Of a stretch of 7,996 nt of DNA, positions 1-6,973 are shown one piece after another; the first letter of the stretch is position 1; each line of letters opens with the position of its first letter. Below the pieces are notes generated by a model, which saw nothing but the letters and a program-made list of their open reading frames with translations, had not been told where the DNA came from and made no database searches. Origin of the DNA: an uncultured Porphyromonas sp. (GTDB lineage: Bacteria; Bacteroidota; Bacteroidia; Bacteroidales; Porphyromonadaceae). The translations under genes and the position numbers were made by a program. The stretch lies in the NCBI GenBank assembly GCA_946222055.1, contig CAMIEW010000031.1, positions 1-7,996 on the forward strand, given 5' to 3'.

Positions 1-184
1 CCGTGTAGGAGCTGCCGGCACCGCGGAGCGAGCGGAAGCCGCTACCGGCACTGTAAGGATAGTAGACCCCGCGATTGATGTCCGGTAGCGTGAGGCGACC
101 GGACTTTTCCTGAGCAACTGCGGGCATACTGCCGACCATCATAGCGACAGCTGCCACACCGATAAGGATCTGTGATAGCTTCAT
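1..184 (-). CDS. dpp4: Dipeptidyl peptidase IV-like exported serine peptidase (S9B), N-terminal fragment
   Basis: Only the first 61 codons are in the window; the gene continues past the left edge. Translation on the minus strand starts at the ATG at 184-182 and stays open. Residues 1-24 form a signal peptide: a Lys near the start, a hydrophobic core (ILIGVAAVAMMVG), and an AVA signal peptidase I site before Gln25. The mature start, LTLPDINRGVYYPYSAGSG followed by FRSLRGAGSSYT, matches the beginning of P. gingivalis DPP IV from memory (pattern I..G..Y..SAG.G.RS...G..YT), which is the start of the beta-propeller domain. Members of this family cleave Xaa-Pro dipeptides from peptide N termini in the periplasm or at the cell surface and feed peptide catabolism. 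The catalytic Ser-Asp-His part lies outside the window, so activity cannot be judged. The gene is divergent from the operon starting at 627. Another S9-family peptidase is the main alternative. Confidence 0.75.
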   Translation of the reverse strand, partial: MKLSQILIGVAAVAMMVGSMPAVAQEKSGRLTLPDINRGVYYPYSAGSGFRSLRGAGSSYT

Positions 185-228
185 GAGTAAGGTACTTGAG
201 GTAAGCTGTTCGTTCTTTTCATGTCTCG

Positions 229-236
229 CAAATATA
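229..236 (-). promoter_or_regulatory. Candidate -7 promoter element for the leftward peptidase gene
   Basis: Read on the minus strand, 236-229 is TATATTTG, an exact match to the Bacteroidota -7 consensus TAnnTTTG. A start site about 6-8 bases further on would give a leader of roughly 35-40 bases before the ATG at 184. The expected TTTG about 19 bases upstream is not present (the sequence there is CGAT), so only half of the consensus is met. The leader has no Shine-Dalgarno sequence but carries an A-rich stretch, common in this phylum. Confidence 0.5.
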
Positions 237-320
237 CCTTTTTCTCTCGTCCCCTATCGTAAGGGAGCTCTACAAGATCGGAAAACAGACTCGAATTACA
301 GGAATGAGGACACCCGCAAA

Positions 321-402
321 CTATTACCGGTATTAGTGATCACTATAGTCGGTATTAGTCGACACTATTACCGGTAATAGTTAAGTCTAATACCGGTAAC
401 AG
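321..402. repeat. Array of four 16-bp near-palindromes at exact 22-bp pitch (operator-like)
   Basis: Copies start at 321, 343, 365 and 387, each 16 bp, separated by 6-bp spacers. Copy 1 is CTATTACCGGTATTAG, copy 2 is CTATAGTCGGTATTAG, copy 3 is CTATTACCGGTAATAG (a perfect 16-bp palindrome) and copy 4 is CTAATACCGGTAACAG. The consensus is CTATTACCGGTAWTAG. The spacers (TGATCA, TCGACA, TTAAGT) are unrelated to each other, so selection appears to hold the 16-mers and the pitch rather than a freshly duplicated 22-bp unit. Twenty-two bases is close to two helical turns, so bound dimers would sit on one face of the DNA. It lies about 90-100 bp upstream of the leftward start site and about 145 bp upstream of the rightward promoter candidate. 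Known options are a cooperative transcription-factor operator, a partition or iteron-like site, or a dispersed genomic repeat; the sequence alone does not decide. The repeat structure itself is certain. Confidence 0.9.
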
Positions 403-490
403 AAATGGAGGAGTGGTAACTGCTGGCTTCCAGACCGGTGTAGGCGTGTCTCTGGAGTCCTCAGCGGGACCATAGTTCCGATGGCTATTC

Positions 491-526
491 CTTGGGCGTT
501 TGCCCTACTTCCCAAGCCCGTGGGAA
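491..526 (+). other. Overlapping, mutually exclusive small hairpins
   Basis: Three stems share the same bases. CTTGGG (491-496) can pair with CCCAAG (511-516); GGGC (494-497) can pair with GCCC (502-505) around a GTTT loop; TTCCCA (509-514) can pair with TGGGAA (521-526) around a 6-base loop. The first stem excludes both others. Such competing stems can act as leader switches, but the best promoter candidate for the rightward operon lies downstream, so this segment may not be transcribed. No U-run follows, so it is not a standard terminator. Stems of 4-6 bp also arise by chance. Confidence 0.25.
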
Positions 527-546
527 AAGAGCTCAAATACTGCGCA

Positions 547-578
547 TTTGTGGAGGTGGGAGAAAAATTGGAACTTTG
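547..578 (+). promoter_or_regulatory. Candidate promoter of the rightward five-gene operon
   Basis: TTTG at 547-550 is followed after 20 bases by GAACTTTG at 571-578. The Bacteroidota consensus is TTTG, about 19 bases, then TAnnTTTG, so this fits except for G in place of the first T and one extra spacer base. A start site near 585 would leave a leader of about 40 bases before the ATG at 627. It is the best-fitting site I found upstream of the operon, but matches this short are common. Confidence 0.4.
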
Positions 579-626
579 TGTCAGCCTGCCGCAGATGTCT
601 GTGGCATGAACTTCGTGCAACTAACT

Positions 627-2315
627 ATGAATAAGATACTCCCTCTCCTAACGGCGGGTCTCCTCGGGGGGCTCTGCCTCTCTGCCTCTGCTCAGAGCGA
701 CAAGACAACCACCGCCGACCCTCATCTCGCTACCTCTCGAGCCATTGATATATACAGGAGTGTGCTGGGTAATGTCTCTACGCTCTATGTCGATACCTTC
801 GATATGGAGAAGGTGACGGCACAGGGGCTCAATATGACGCTCTCGCAGCTGGATCCCTATACCAACTTCTTCCCCGAGACGGATCGGGCAGACTTTGCCT
901 TCATGACCACCGGTGAGTATGGCGGCATCGGTGCCTATATCCTACAGGTGGACTCAGTGGTCTACGTGCGGGAGCCCATGCCGGGCTCTCCGGCCGCTAA
1001 GGCGGGACTGAGACCTGGAGATGCCTTCCTCGAGATCGACGGCAAGAGCGTCGTACCGGGGACTTCGTCCCTGATCAGCAATAAGCTGAAGGGACCGATC
1101 GACACCGATGTGCAGGTCTGTATCCTCCCTGTCGGGCAGACCGAGCCGGTGGAGAAGACGCTGACGCGAGCTAATATGGTGGTGGACCAGGTGGTCTACA
1201 GCGCCATCTATGGCGATCGCATCGGGTACATTAGGCTAAGCTCCTTTACCGACAAGAGTGCTGCTGACGTGCGGCGTGCTTACGAGCGGCTGAGCAGCTC
1301 GGGGAAGCTTAAGGGACTGGTGCTCGACCTCCGAGGAAATACCGGCGGCGTGCTGGATGGAGCGATAGATATCGTGGGGATGTTTGTCCCCAAGGGGACT
1401 AAGGTGATGGAGACCAAGGGGCGTCTGCCCCAGTCTGGGCAGGAGTACCGCACCACCACAGACCCGATCAGCCTGGACCTCCCCCTGACCGTGCTGATCA
1501 ATGGCTCCTCCGCCTCTGCCAGCGAGATCGTCGCCGGCTCTCTGCAGGATCTGGACAGAGCGGTGCTGATAGGGAGTAAGAGCTTCGGGAAGGGTCTCGT
1601 GCAGTCGACCCGTCCCACCCCTTACAACGGTATCCTCAAGGTAACGGTAGCTCGATACTACATCCCGAGCGGACGATGCATCCAGCAGCTGGACTACAGC
1701 CACCGCAATCCCGATGGCTCGGTGGCAGCCGTACCGGATAGTCTCACGAAGACCTTCCACACCGCTGCCGGTCGTATCGTGCGTGACGGCGGCGGCATAC
1801 GACCTGACATTAAGGTGGAGGACGAGGTACTCACGGAGCCCATTCTCTCACTCTCTCGTAAGGGGACGCTTTTCCGATACGCCACCCGGCTCGCCGCCGA
1901 GCGCCCTGCCCCCGAGAGTAGCCGAGAGATCAGCGTCAGTGCGGACGACTACGAGGCTCTGGTGGATACGCTGGAGGCCAGCCACTTCACCTACGGTGAG
2001 ATGAGTGCCAAGGCACTCGAGCAGCTGAGAGAGCTGGCTGACTTTGAGGGCTATGCTGAGGGGAGTAAGGCTGAGTTTGATGCACTGAAGGCGAAGCTGA
2101 CCCCTTCGCTTCGGAGGGACATAGCACCACACAAGGAGCTGGTGCTGGATCTGCTGCGAGGGGAGATGGCGATGTACTACTTCGGCTCCCAGGGCTACTA
2201 TGCGGTGATGATGGAGACCGATCCCTCGCTGAGAGAGGCGGTAAAGCTGCTGGAGGAGCCGCAGAGATATCGTGAGCTACTCACTCCTAAGGGTAAGAGC
2301 GATGGCAAGGAGTAA
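627..2315 (+). CDS. ctpA: Exported PDZ/S41-family C-terminal processing peptidase
   Basis: A 562-residue serine endopeptidase predicted to act in the periplasm, trimming or degrading proteins from their C termini. Residues 1-22 are a signal peptide (hydrophobic core LLTAGLLGGLCL, cleavage ASA before Gln23). Cys17 is not in a lipobox. A helical N-terminal part with the family motif LDPYTNFFP (about 75-83) leads to a PDZ domain (about 99-175, starting GGIGAY). The catalytic domain (about 195-380) has the oxyanion-region motif LVLDLRGNTGG (231-241), SASASEI with nucleophile Ser297, and FGKG with Lys322. The Ser-Asp-Lys spacing (297, 308, 322) equals that of E. coli Prc (430, 441, 455). Residues 385-562 are the long C-terminal extension usual in Bacteroidota. 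I chose ATG 627 because it gives a compact signal peptide; ATG 606 in frame is possible and adds seven residues. Neither has a Shine-Dalgarno sequence. It is the first gene of the operon; its substrates are unknown. Confidence 0.93.
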   Translation: MNKILPLLTAGLLGGLCLSASAQSDKTTTADPHLATSRAIDIYRSVLGNVSTLYVDTFDMEKVTAQGLNMTLSQLDPYTNFFPETDRADFAFMTTGEYGGIGAYILQVDSVVYVREPMPGSPAAKAGLRPGDAFLEIDGKSVVPGTSSLISNKLKGPIDTDVQVCILPVGQTEPVEKTLTRANMVVDQVVYSAIYGDRIGYIRLSSFTDKSAADVRRAYERLSSSGKLKGLVLDLRGNTGGVLDGAIDIVGMFVPKGTKVMETKGRLPQSGQEYRTTTDPISLDLPLTVLINGSSASASEIVAGSLQDLDRAVLIGSKSFGKGLVQSTRPTPYNGILKVTVARYYIPSGRCIQQLDYSHRNPDGSVAAVPDSLTKTFHTAAGRIVRDGGGIRPDIKVEDEVLTEPILSLSRKGTLFRYATRLAAERPAPESSREISVSADDYEALVDTLEASHFTYGEMSAKALEQLRELADFEGYAEGSKAEFDALKAKLTPSLRRDIAPHKELVLDLLRGEMAMYYFGSQGYYAVMMETDPSLREAVKLLEEPQRYRELLTPKGKSDGKE

Positions 2316-2643
2316 GGGCGGACTGGTCTACTCGACCGGTAAGGAGACGATGGCTTCGCTCCTCGAGGGACTTTCCCTGAGAGATGAGGAGGAGACACTT
2401 CCAAAGGAAGATCAGGAACTCAGAGTGCGGATCGAGCGTAAGGGACGCAAGGGGAAGACAGTAACGCTGATCAGTGGCTTCGTCGGACAGTCTGCCGATC
2501 TGGAGGAGCTGGGCAAGGCGCTGAAGGCAAAGTGTGGCATCGGGGGGAGTGTCAAGGATGGAGAGGTTATTCTCCAGGGGGAGCTGGTCGAGAGAGTGGT
2601 TGCGCTCCTGAGAGAGATGGGCTATACAAGGACGCGGGGATAG
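2302..2643 (+). CDS. yciH: YciH/SUI1-family eIF1-like translation factor
   Basis: A 113-residue cytoplasmic protein, close to E. coli YciH (108). It shares the N-terminal GLVYST (7-12), then the SUI1 fold (about 39-108) with IERKGRKGKTVTLISG, followed by CGIGGSVKDG (78-87) and EVILQG, each matching the YciH pattern. Bacterial members resemble eukaryotic eIF1 and have been proposed to discriminate against wrong initiation complexes, though they are dispensable in E. coli. The basic loop around residues 45-52 is the expected ribosome-contacting part. The ATG at 2302 lies inside the previous gene, giving a 14-base overlap with its stop, and an AAGGG (2289-2293) sits 8 bases upstream, so translational coupling is likely. 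Longer in-frame starts upstream would not add family-like sequence. The stop lies 2 bases before the next start. Confidence 0.92.
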   Translation: MARSKGGLVYSTGKETMASLLEGLSLRDEEETLPKEDQELRVRIERKGRKGKTVTLISGFVGQSADLEELGKALKAKCGIGGSVKDGEVILQGELVERVVALLREMGYTRTRG

Positions 2644-2645
2644 CA

Positions 2646-5600
2646 ATGGACAGGAAGACACTCACGGTATACTCTGCCTCGGCAGGAAGTGGCAAGACAT
2701 ATAACTTGGTCAAGGAATTCCTGCTGCTTCTTTTTCTTAATCACTATACCCCACACTCAGATCTCGGAGGGCGCAATCTGAGATCTGAACTTAAGGGAGA
2801 GCACTACTTCGGCTTCCAGGGTATCTTAGGCGTCACCTTTACGAAGAAAGCGACCCTAGAGCTGAAGCAGAGGATCCTCCGCGAACTGATCCGCCTGAGC
2901 GAGGTGAAGCCTGGGGAAGAGATCACCGGCATCTCAAAGGATGTCATTAAAGAGCTGAGCGGCCTGGTCGACAAGACAGAGGAGGAGCTGAGTCGAGACC
3001 TGCCAGACCTCAGCAAGGTTGCCGTTAAGCAGATCCTCGAGGACTACAGCCACTTCAACGTCCGCACCATCGACTCCTTCTTCCAGGAGGTGCTCCGATC
3101 ACTGCGTCACGAGATCACAGGTCAGAGCGTCTCCGGCTCCTACCAGATCGAGCTGGATGTGAAGGAGGCTGTCAACCTCGCCATCGATAACCTAAAGCTA
3201 GAGATGGATGCCGACACCTACGGCGAGATATCCAAGGTGGTACTGGCACTGCAGAATGACTCGATCGGCAAGGAGAAGCAGGCAGACCCCTTCAAGGAAA
3301 TCGCAGACATCGCTTACCGACTCATCAATGGTGATGAGTGGGAGCAGATGAGAGACCTGCTCAAGGTCAATAGCCTGCCGGATATTCAGAGACAGATAGA
3401 TCAAGTCATCCACGATACGGAGAAGGAGCTTGACAAGATCATAGCAATCGGTCAGCAGCTGAAGGAGTATCAACTGTCGAGATGGAAGACGAAAATCGAC
3501 ATGCTACAGAGCCCCAAGGACATCGTCTCCGGCTTCGTCGAGGGTAAACTGACAAGCGAGGAGGTGAGTACATGGGAGCTGACCAAGAAGCAATCTAACT
3601 TAGCAGACTTGGTCTATCCTCTGACATCGCGGGTGAGCAAATTGCTCGATGAGAATAAGATGAGGACTTATATCTCAGCCTGTCTCCTCTCAGACTACCT
3701 TCCCTATCTATCTGTGCTGACTGAGATGGTCCGCGCCGTAGAGGAGTATGAGCATCAGAATCACCTGCTCCTTATTCCCAGAGTGAATCAGCTCCTTGAT
3801 CAGATCATAGACGGAGACGACACCCCCTTTGTCTACGACCGAGTGGGCGTGCGACTGCACCACTTTGTAATCGATGAGTTTCAGGATACCTCCAGACTGC
3901 AGTGGTCCAACTTCCGGCCACTCATCGACGAGGCTCGCAGCAGTGGACACGAGAATTTCGTCGTCGGTGATGCCAAGCAGAGTATCTATGCCTTCCGCGG
4001 GACAGACAGCAGCAACTTCATCGGTCTGGTGGATGGCATCAATTCCGGAGCAGATGACAGCGCAGAAGTTTGCAATCTGCCTAAAAACTGGCGAAGTGAC
4101 GAGAGGATCATCAGATTCAATAACGAGTTCTTTGCCAGTCTCTATAATTACAAAGGGTCCCACACAGAGGACTACGAGACCGAGCTGACCAGACTCCACA
4201 AGACAGTATACCAGAGGGAGAATGTGGAGCAAGAAGTCCCCGATCAGAAGCAAGGCACAGGCTCCGGGTACGTCGAGATCTCAGTCCTACCGGATAAAGA
4301 TGAGAACACACCCGATGTCGAGACCTACCTACACAGCTGCCTTGAGGATCTCTTCGCTCGCGGATACCAACCTGGGGACATAGCGATCCTATCGCGGGGT
4401 AATAAGGAGTGTGCCGAGGTCGCCACATGGCTTACTGAGTGGGCCGCTGAGGAGGAAGGTCAGGCTGGTAACTATGCCTTTGTGAGCAAGAGCGCCCTAA
4501 GCCTGACCAGCTCTGTCGTAGTCCGCCTCCTTAGAACCCTGATCCGGGCTCTCTCCTCCCCTTCTCCGCAGAGCGAGAAGCTGCTGAGGCTAATGATCCA
4601 GTCCTTTGCACGCAGCAGAGATCTAGAGAGCGGCGAGCAGCAAGTGGAGTCGCTCTACAAGAGCCTCATGGATCTCTCCACCACCGGTCTGTCTGTCTAT
4701 GAGTTCCTTCTCAGGTCAATCGATCTCCTCGGAGAGCTACCGGTCGAGGAAAGACTCTATGTCAATTCCTTCATCGACATGGCTTATGCATACAGCAGAC
4801 GGAGTCCGGATCTGTCGATTCGGCAGTTTGACGACTGGCTCGACCAAAGGATAGATAATGCCAATGTCGATATGGGTAGCGGCGAGCTAAACCGCATCAA
4901 TGTCCTGACGATACACGACGCCAAAGGGTTAGAGTTCCCTGTTGTCATACTCCCATTCACTGATTGGAAAGTATGTTACCATGCATCTAACAAGAGGGAT
5001 CTCCGTCTGATCCGGATCGCAGAGGATGATCCTAATTCACCCCCAGATCTTGAGCCGGGCATCTATCTGATCAACATGAAGGATAGCAAGCGGGGACTTG
5101 CGAGCAGCTTGGCGCCTATCTATGAGGCTGCGAGAGAGGTGAGCTACATGGAGGAGATCAATATCCTGTATGTCGCTTTTACCAGAGCTGTGAGCGAACT
5201 CTATGTCTTCACAAAGCCAACATCCGAAAGTGGCAAGGTGCTCAAGATAAATAATATCATCCTCGATCGTATGAATGAATTAGGCGACCTTAGAGGTGAT
5301 CTTATCAGAGAGGAGCGACAAGGTATAACGGTGTGGCGGAGCAACGTAACAGAGAAGCCACAACGGAAACAGGAGGAAGTGACCACGCCGAGCCATAATC
5401 AGACAACCCTCGACAGTCTCGTAAGCATTGTGGACCTAGAGGATCTAAAGGTAAGGGATGAGTATGCGGATGAGAAGACGGACTTCGGCATCCTCATCCA
5501 CAGGCTGATGGCGTCGGTCTACAGCAAGGAGGACGTCAAGCCCCTGCTCGACAAGCTCCACCAGAGCGGCAGGATAAGCTCCGAGGACTACGAGACCTTA

Positions 5601-5936
5601 CTGCGAAACTTTGCCGCAGCGATGGAGGATCCCACTTATGCCTCCTGGTTTCCGCCCAGAGGAGAAGCGGTCGTGCGGACAGAGGCGACCCTATTTGACT
5701 CAAAGAGCAGTAAGGAGCAGCGACCGGACCGCGTGGTGATCCGGAGCGATAGCGAGGGGAAGCGCTATGGAGTGATCCTCGACTACAAGCTCGGCGAAGA
5801 CCCAAGCTCCATACCCGACGCTTATAGCCGTCAGGTCCGGAGGTACGTCGACCTGCTCCGCAAGAGTGGTGTGGAGGAGGTGACCGGATATTTGTGGTAC
5901 CTTCGCAGTCCTAATGGTATAATTGAGGTGTGCTGA
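2646..5936 (+). CDS. addA: AddA/RecB-type UvrD-family helicase with C-terminal PD-(D/E)XK nuclease
   Basis: A 1096-residue protein with a complete SF1A helicase core followed by a RecB-type nuclease. Helicase motifs: Walker A SASAGSGKT (Lys17), Ia VTFTKKA (63-69), TIDSFFQ (141-147), II VIDEFQDTS (DEFQD 410-414), III GDAKQSIYAFRG (441-452), IV NLPKNWRS (477-484), V TIHDAKGLEFP (755-765), VI ILYVAFTRA (840-848). Nuclease motifs: His952 in GILIHR, Asp1028 in RPDRVV, Asp1046-Tyr-Lys1048 in ILDYKLG, and Gln1063 with Tyr1067 in QVRRY. All catalytic residues are present. Proteins of this type work with a second subunit (AddB) to unwind and resect double-strand breaks for RecA. No AddB-like gene is in the window. 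The size fits Bacteroidota AddA/RecB-like proteins. The ATG at 2646 directly precedes the Walker A region as usual; the frame stays open further upstream but only as a shadow of yciH. Parts of the gene are visibly AT-richer than the protease gene. Confidence 0.93.
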   Translation: MDRKTLTVYSASAGSGKTYNLVKEFLLLLFLNHYTPHSDLGGRNLRSELKGEHYFGFQGILGVTFTKKATLELKQRILRELIRLSEVKPGEEITGISKDVIKELSGLVDKTEEELSRDLPDLSKVAVKQILEDYSHFNVRTIDSFFQEVLRSLRHEITGQSVSGSYQIELDVKEAVNLAIDNLKLEMDADTYGEISKVVLALQNDSIGKEKQADPFKEIADIAYRLINGDEWEQMRDLLKVNSLPDIQRQIDQVIHDTEKELDKIIAIGQQLKEYQLSRWKTKIDMLQSPKDIVSGFVEGKLTSEEVSTWELTKKQSNLADLVYPLTSRVSKLLDENKMRTYISACLLSDYLPYLSVLTEMVRAVEEYEHQNHLLLIPRVNQLLDQIIDGDDTPFVYDRVGVRLHHFVIDEFQDTSRLQWSNFRPLIDEARSSGHENFVVGDAKQSIYAFRGTDSSNFIGLVDGINSGADDSAEVCNLPKNWRSDERIIRFNNEFFASLYNYKGSHTEDYETELTRLHKTVYQRENVEQEVPDQKQGTGSGYVEISVLPDKDENTPDVETYLHSCLEDLFARGYQPGDIAILSRGNKECAEVATWLTEWAAEEEGQAGNYAFVSKSALSLTSSVVVRLLRTLIRALSSPSPQSEKLLRLMIQSFARSRDLESGEQQVESLYKSLMDLSTTGLSVYEFLLRSIDLLGELPVEERLYVNSFIDMAYAYSRRSPDLSIRQFDDWLDQRIDNANVDMGSGELNRINVLTIHDAKGLEFPVVILPFTDWKVCYHASNKRDLRLIRIAEDDPNSPPDLEPGIYLINMKDSKRGLASSLAPIYEAAREVSYMEEINILYVAFTRAVSELYVFTKPTSESGKVLKINNIILDRMNELGDLRGDLIREERQGITVWRSNVTEKPQRKQEEVTTPSHNQTTLDSLVSIVDLEDLKVRDEYADEKTDFGILIHRLMASVYSKEDVKPLLDKLHQSGRISSEDYETLLRNFAAAMEDPTYASWFPPRGEAVVRTEATLFDSKSSKEQRPDRVVIRSDSEGKRYGVILDYKLGEDPSSIPDAYSRQVRRYVDLLRKSGVEEVTGYLWYLRSPNGIIEVC
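5925..5930 (+). promoter_or_regulatory. rlmN: Shine-Dalgarno-like site that supports the rlmN start
   Basis: GAGGTG lies 5 bases before the ATG at 5936, inside the last codons of the helicase-nuclease gene. It is the clearest ribosome-binding site in the window and supports ATG 5936 over the in-frame GTG at 5930 and CTG at 5933. Confidence 0.5.
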
Positions 5937-6967
5937 TGAGGACGACAACATTACTGGGACTGACATTAAACGAACTGACCTCCCTCGTGCAGGAACTCGG
6001 GGAGCCGAAGTACAGGGCGAAGCAGCTCGCCGAGTGGCTCTATGTCAAGCGTGCCACCACCCTCGAGGAGATGACCAATCTCCCTAAGGCACTTCGGTCG
6101 AAGCTGGATACCGTCTGTAACATCGGTCGCAGCCCGGTCGCGCTCACGCAGGTCTCCCGGGATGGGACGGAGAAGTACCTCTTCCGCAAGCTGGATCGTC
6201 CGGAGCAGACCTTTGAGACCGTCTATATCCCTGAGGAGGATGGTCGGGCAACGCTCTGCATCTCCTCCCAGGTGGGCTGTCGAATGGGGTGCCGCTTCTG
6301 CGCCACAGGGCAGATGGGATTCCACGGACATCTCACCGCAGCAGATGTGATCAATCAGGTACTAAGTGTGCCCCACTCTGACGCCCTCACCAACGTCGTC
6401 TTTATGGGAATGGGCGAACCGCTGGATAACTACAAGGTGGTCGCCTCCGTGCTGGAGATCATGACCTCCGACTATGGACTTGCCTGGAGTCCGAAGAGGA
6501 TCACCGTCAGTACGGTTGGTCCTCGGGTCGGGCTGACTCGCTTCCTCGAAGAGCAGCGGGCCAATCTGGCGGTTAGTCTCCACAGTCCCTTCCCCGAGGA
6601 GCGGGCTGAGATAATGCCTGTGGAGGGGCTCTTTCCCATTGAGGAGGTAATCGAGACCTTGGGTAAGTACGACTTCTCCGGTCAGCGGAGACTATCCTTT
6701 GAGTACATCGTCTTCGGCGGGCTCAATGACGACCTCCGCCATGCTAAGGCACTGGTGGAGCTGATCCGTCCTCTCCGATCCCGGGTCAATCTGATCCCCT
6801 ACCACCCCATCGAGGGACTACCCTATCACGCCTCGGACCGGGCGGTGATCGAGCGCTTTGCAGAGTACCTCAATGCCCACGGTGTCATCGCTACGATACG
6901 CCGGTCCCGCGGCCAGGACATAGATGCTGCGTGCGGCATGCTCTCCACACTTAAGCCCCTCTCTTAG
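5936..6967 (+). CDS. rlmN: RlmN: dual-specificity 23S rRNA A2503 / tRNA A37 C2-methyltransferase (radical SAM)
   Basis: A 343-residue radical SAM enzyme that adds a methyl group at C2 of A2503 in 23S rRNA and of A37 in some tRNAs, affecting decoding accuracy and peptidyl-transferase-centre antibiotics. The 4Fe-4S motif CRMGCRFC gives Cys115, Cys119 and Cys122. The two mechanistic cysteines are present: Cys108 in LCISSQVGC (seven residues before the cluster, as in E. coli Cys118/Cys125) and Cys333 in RGQDIDAACGML near the C terminus. GMGEPLDN and the N-terminal YRAKQLAEWLY also match the family. The catalytic C-terminal Cys and the lack of Cfr-like features favour housekeeping RlmN over the resistance enzyme Cfr. 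The start shares one base with the upstream stop (TGATG), so coupled translation is likely. The stop lies 6 bases before the next gene. Confidence 0.96.
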   Translation: MRTTTLLGLTLNELTSLVQELGEPKYRAKQLAEWLYVKRATTLEEMTNLPKALRSKLDTVCNIGRSPVALTQVSRDGTEKYLFRKLDRPEQTFETVYIPEEDGRATLCISSQVGCRMGCRFCATGQMGFHGHLTAADVINQVLSVPHSDALTNVVFMGMGEPLDNYKVVASVLEIMTSDYGLAWSPKRITVSTVGPRVGLTRFLEEQRANLAVSLHSPFPEERAEIMPVEGLFPIEEVIETLGKYDFSGQRRLSFEYIVFGGLNDDLRHAKALVELIRPLRSRVNLIPYHPIEGLPYHASDRAVIERFAEYLNAHGVIATIRRSRGQDIDAACGMLSTLKPLS

Positions 6968-6973
6968 TCACTG

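Larger units (their letters stand above)
185..626. other. Divergent intergenic region (442 bp) without a convincing gene
   Basis: This stretch separates the leftward peptidase gene from the rightward operon. It holds, in order, a leftward -7 element (229-236), an 82-bp array of four near-palindromes (321-402), possible decayed copies on both sides of it, small competing hairpins (429-456 and 491-526) and a rightward promoter candidate (547-578). Short open frames cross it in several frames, but none resembles a known protein or has a start signal, so I treat it as regulatory. The array segment is visibly AT-richer than the genes on either side. I see no tRNA, no SRP RNA core and no riboswitch signature. 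Confidence 0.6.

Noticed and set aside
183..377. 64-residue plus-strand open frame overlapping the start of the leftward peptidase gene
   Set aside because: It begins on the opposite strand at the peptidase start codon and ends in the repeat array; its hydrophobic end is translated repeat sequence.
321..402. CRISPR array
   Set aside because: Repeats are 16 bp with 6-bp spacers; CRISPR repeats are longer (over 20 bp) with spacers near 30 bp, and no cas gene is present.
321..402. Iteron-type plasmid replication origin
   Set aside because: The 22-bp pitch fits iterons, but iterons are direct, not palindromic, and there is no replication initiator gene; the surroundings are housekeeping genes.
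387..620. 77-residue open frame on the minus strand in the intergenic region
   Set aside because: It ends inside the repeat array, shows no domain or signal, has no promoter or ribosome-binding site, and resembles random translation of non-coding DNA.
492..626. 45-residue N-terminal extension of the S41 protease from a TTG
   Set aside because: The extension would place the signal peptide in the interior of the protein and is not family-like; ATG 627 puts the signal peptide at the N terminus.
660..700. Lipoprotein signal (Cys17) in the S41 protease
   Set aside because: The residues before Cys17 are Gly-Gly-Leu, which does not fit a lipobox; the ASA site before Gln23 is a normal signal peptidase I site.
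1236..1760. 174-residue minus-strand open frame
   Set aside because: It lies wholly opposite the catalytic domain of the S41 protease, has low-complexity composition and no recognisable motif.
5936..6967. Cfr-type antibiotic resistance methylase
   Set aside because: Context in a housekeeping operon and an RlmN-like length and C-terminal motif favour RlmN; no mobile element is near.
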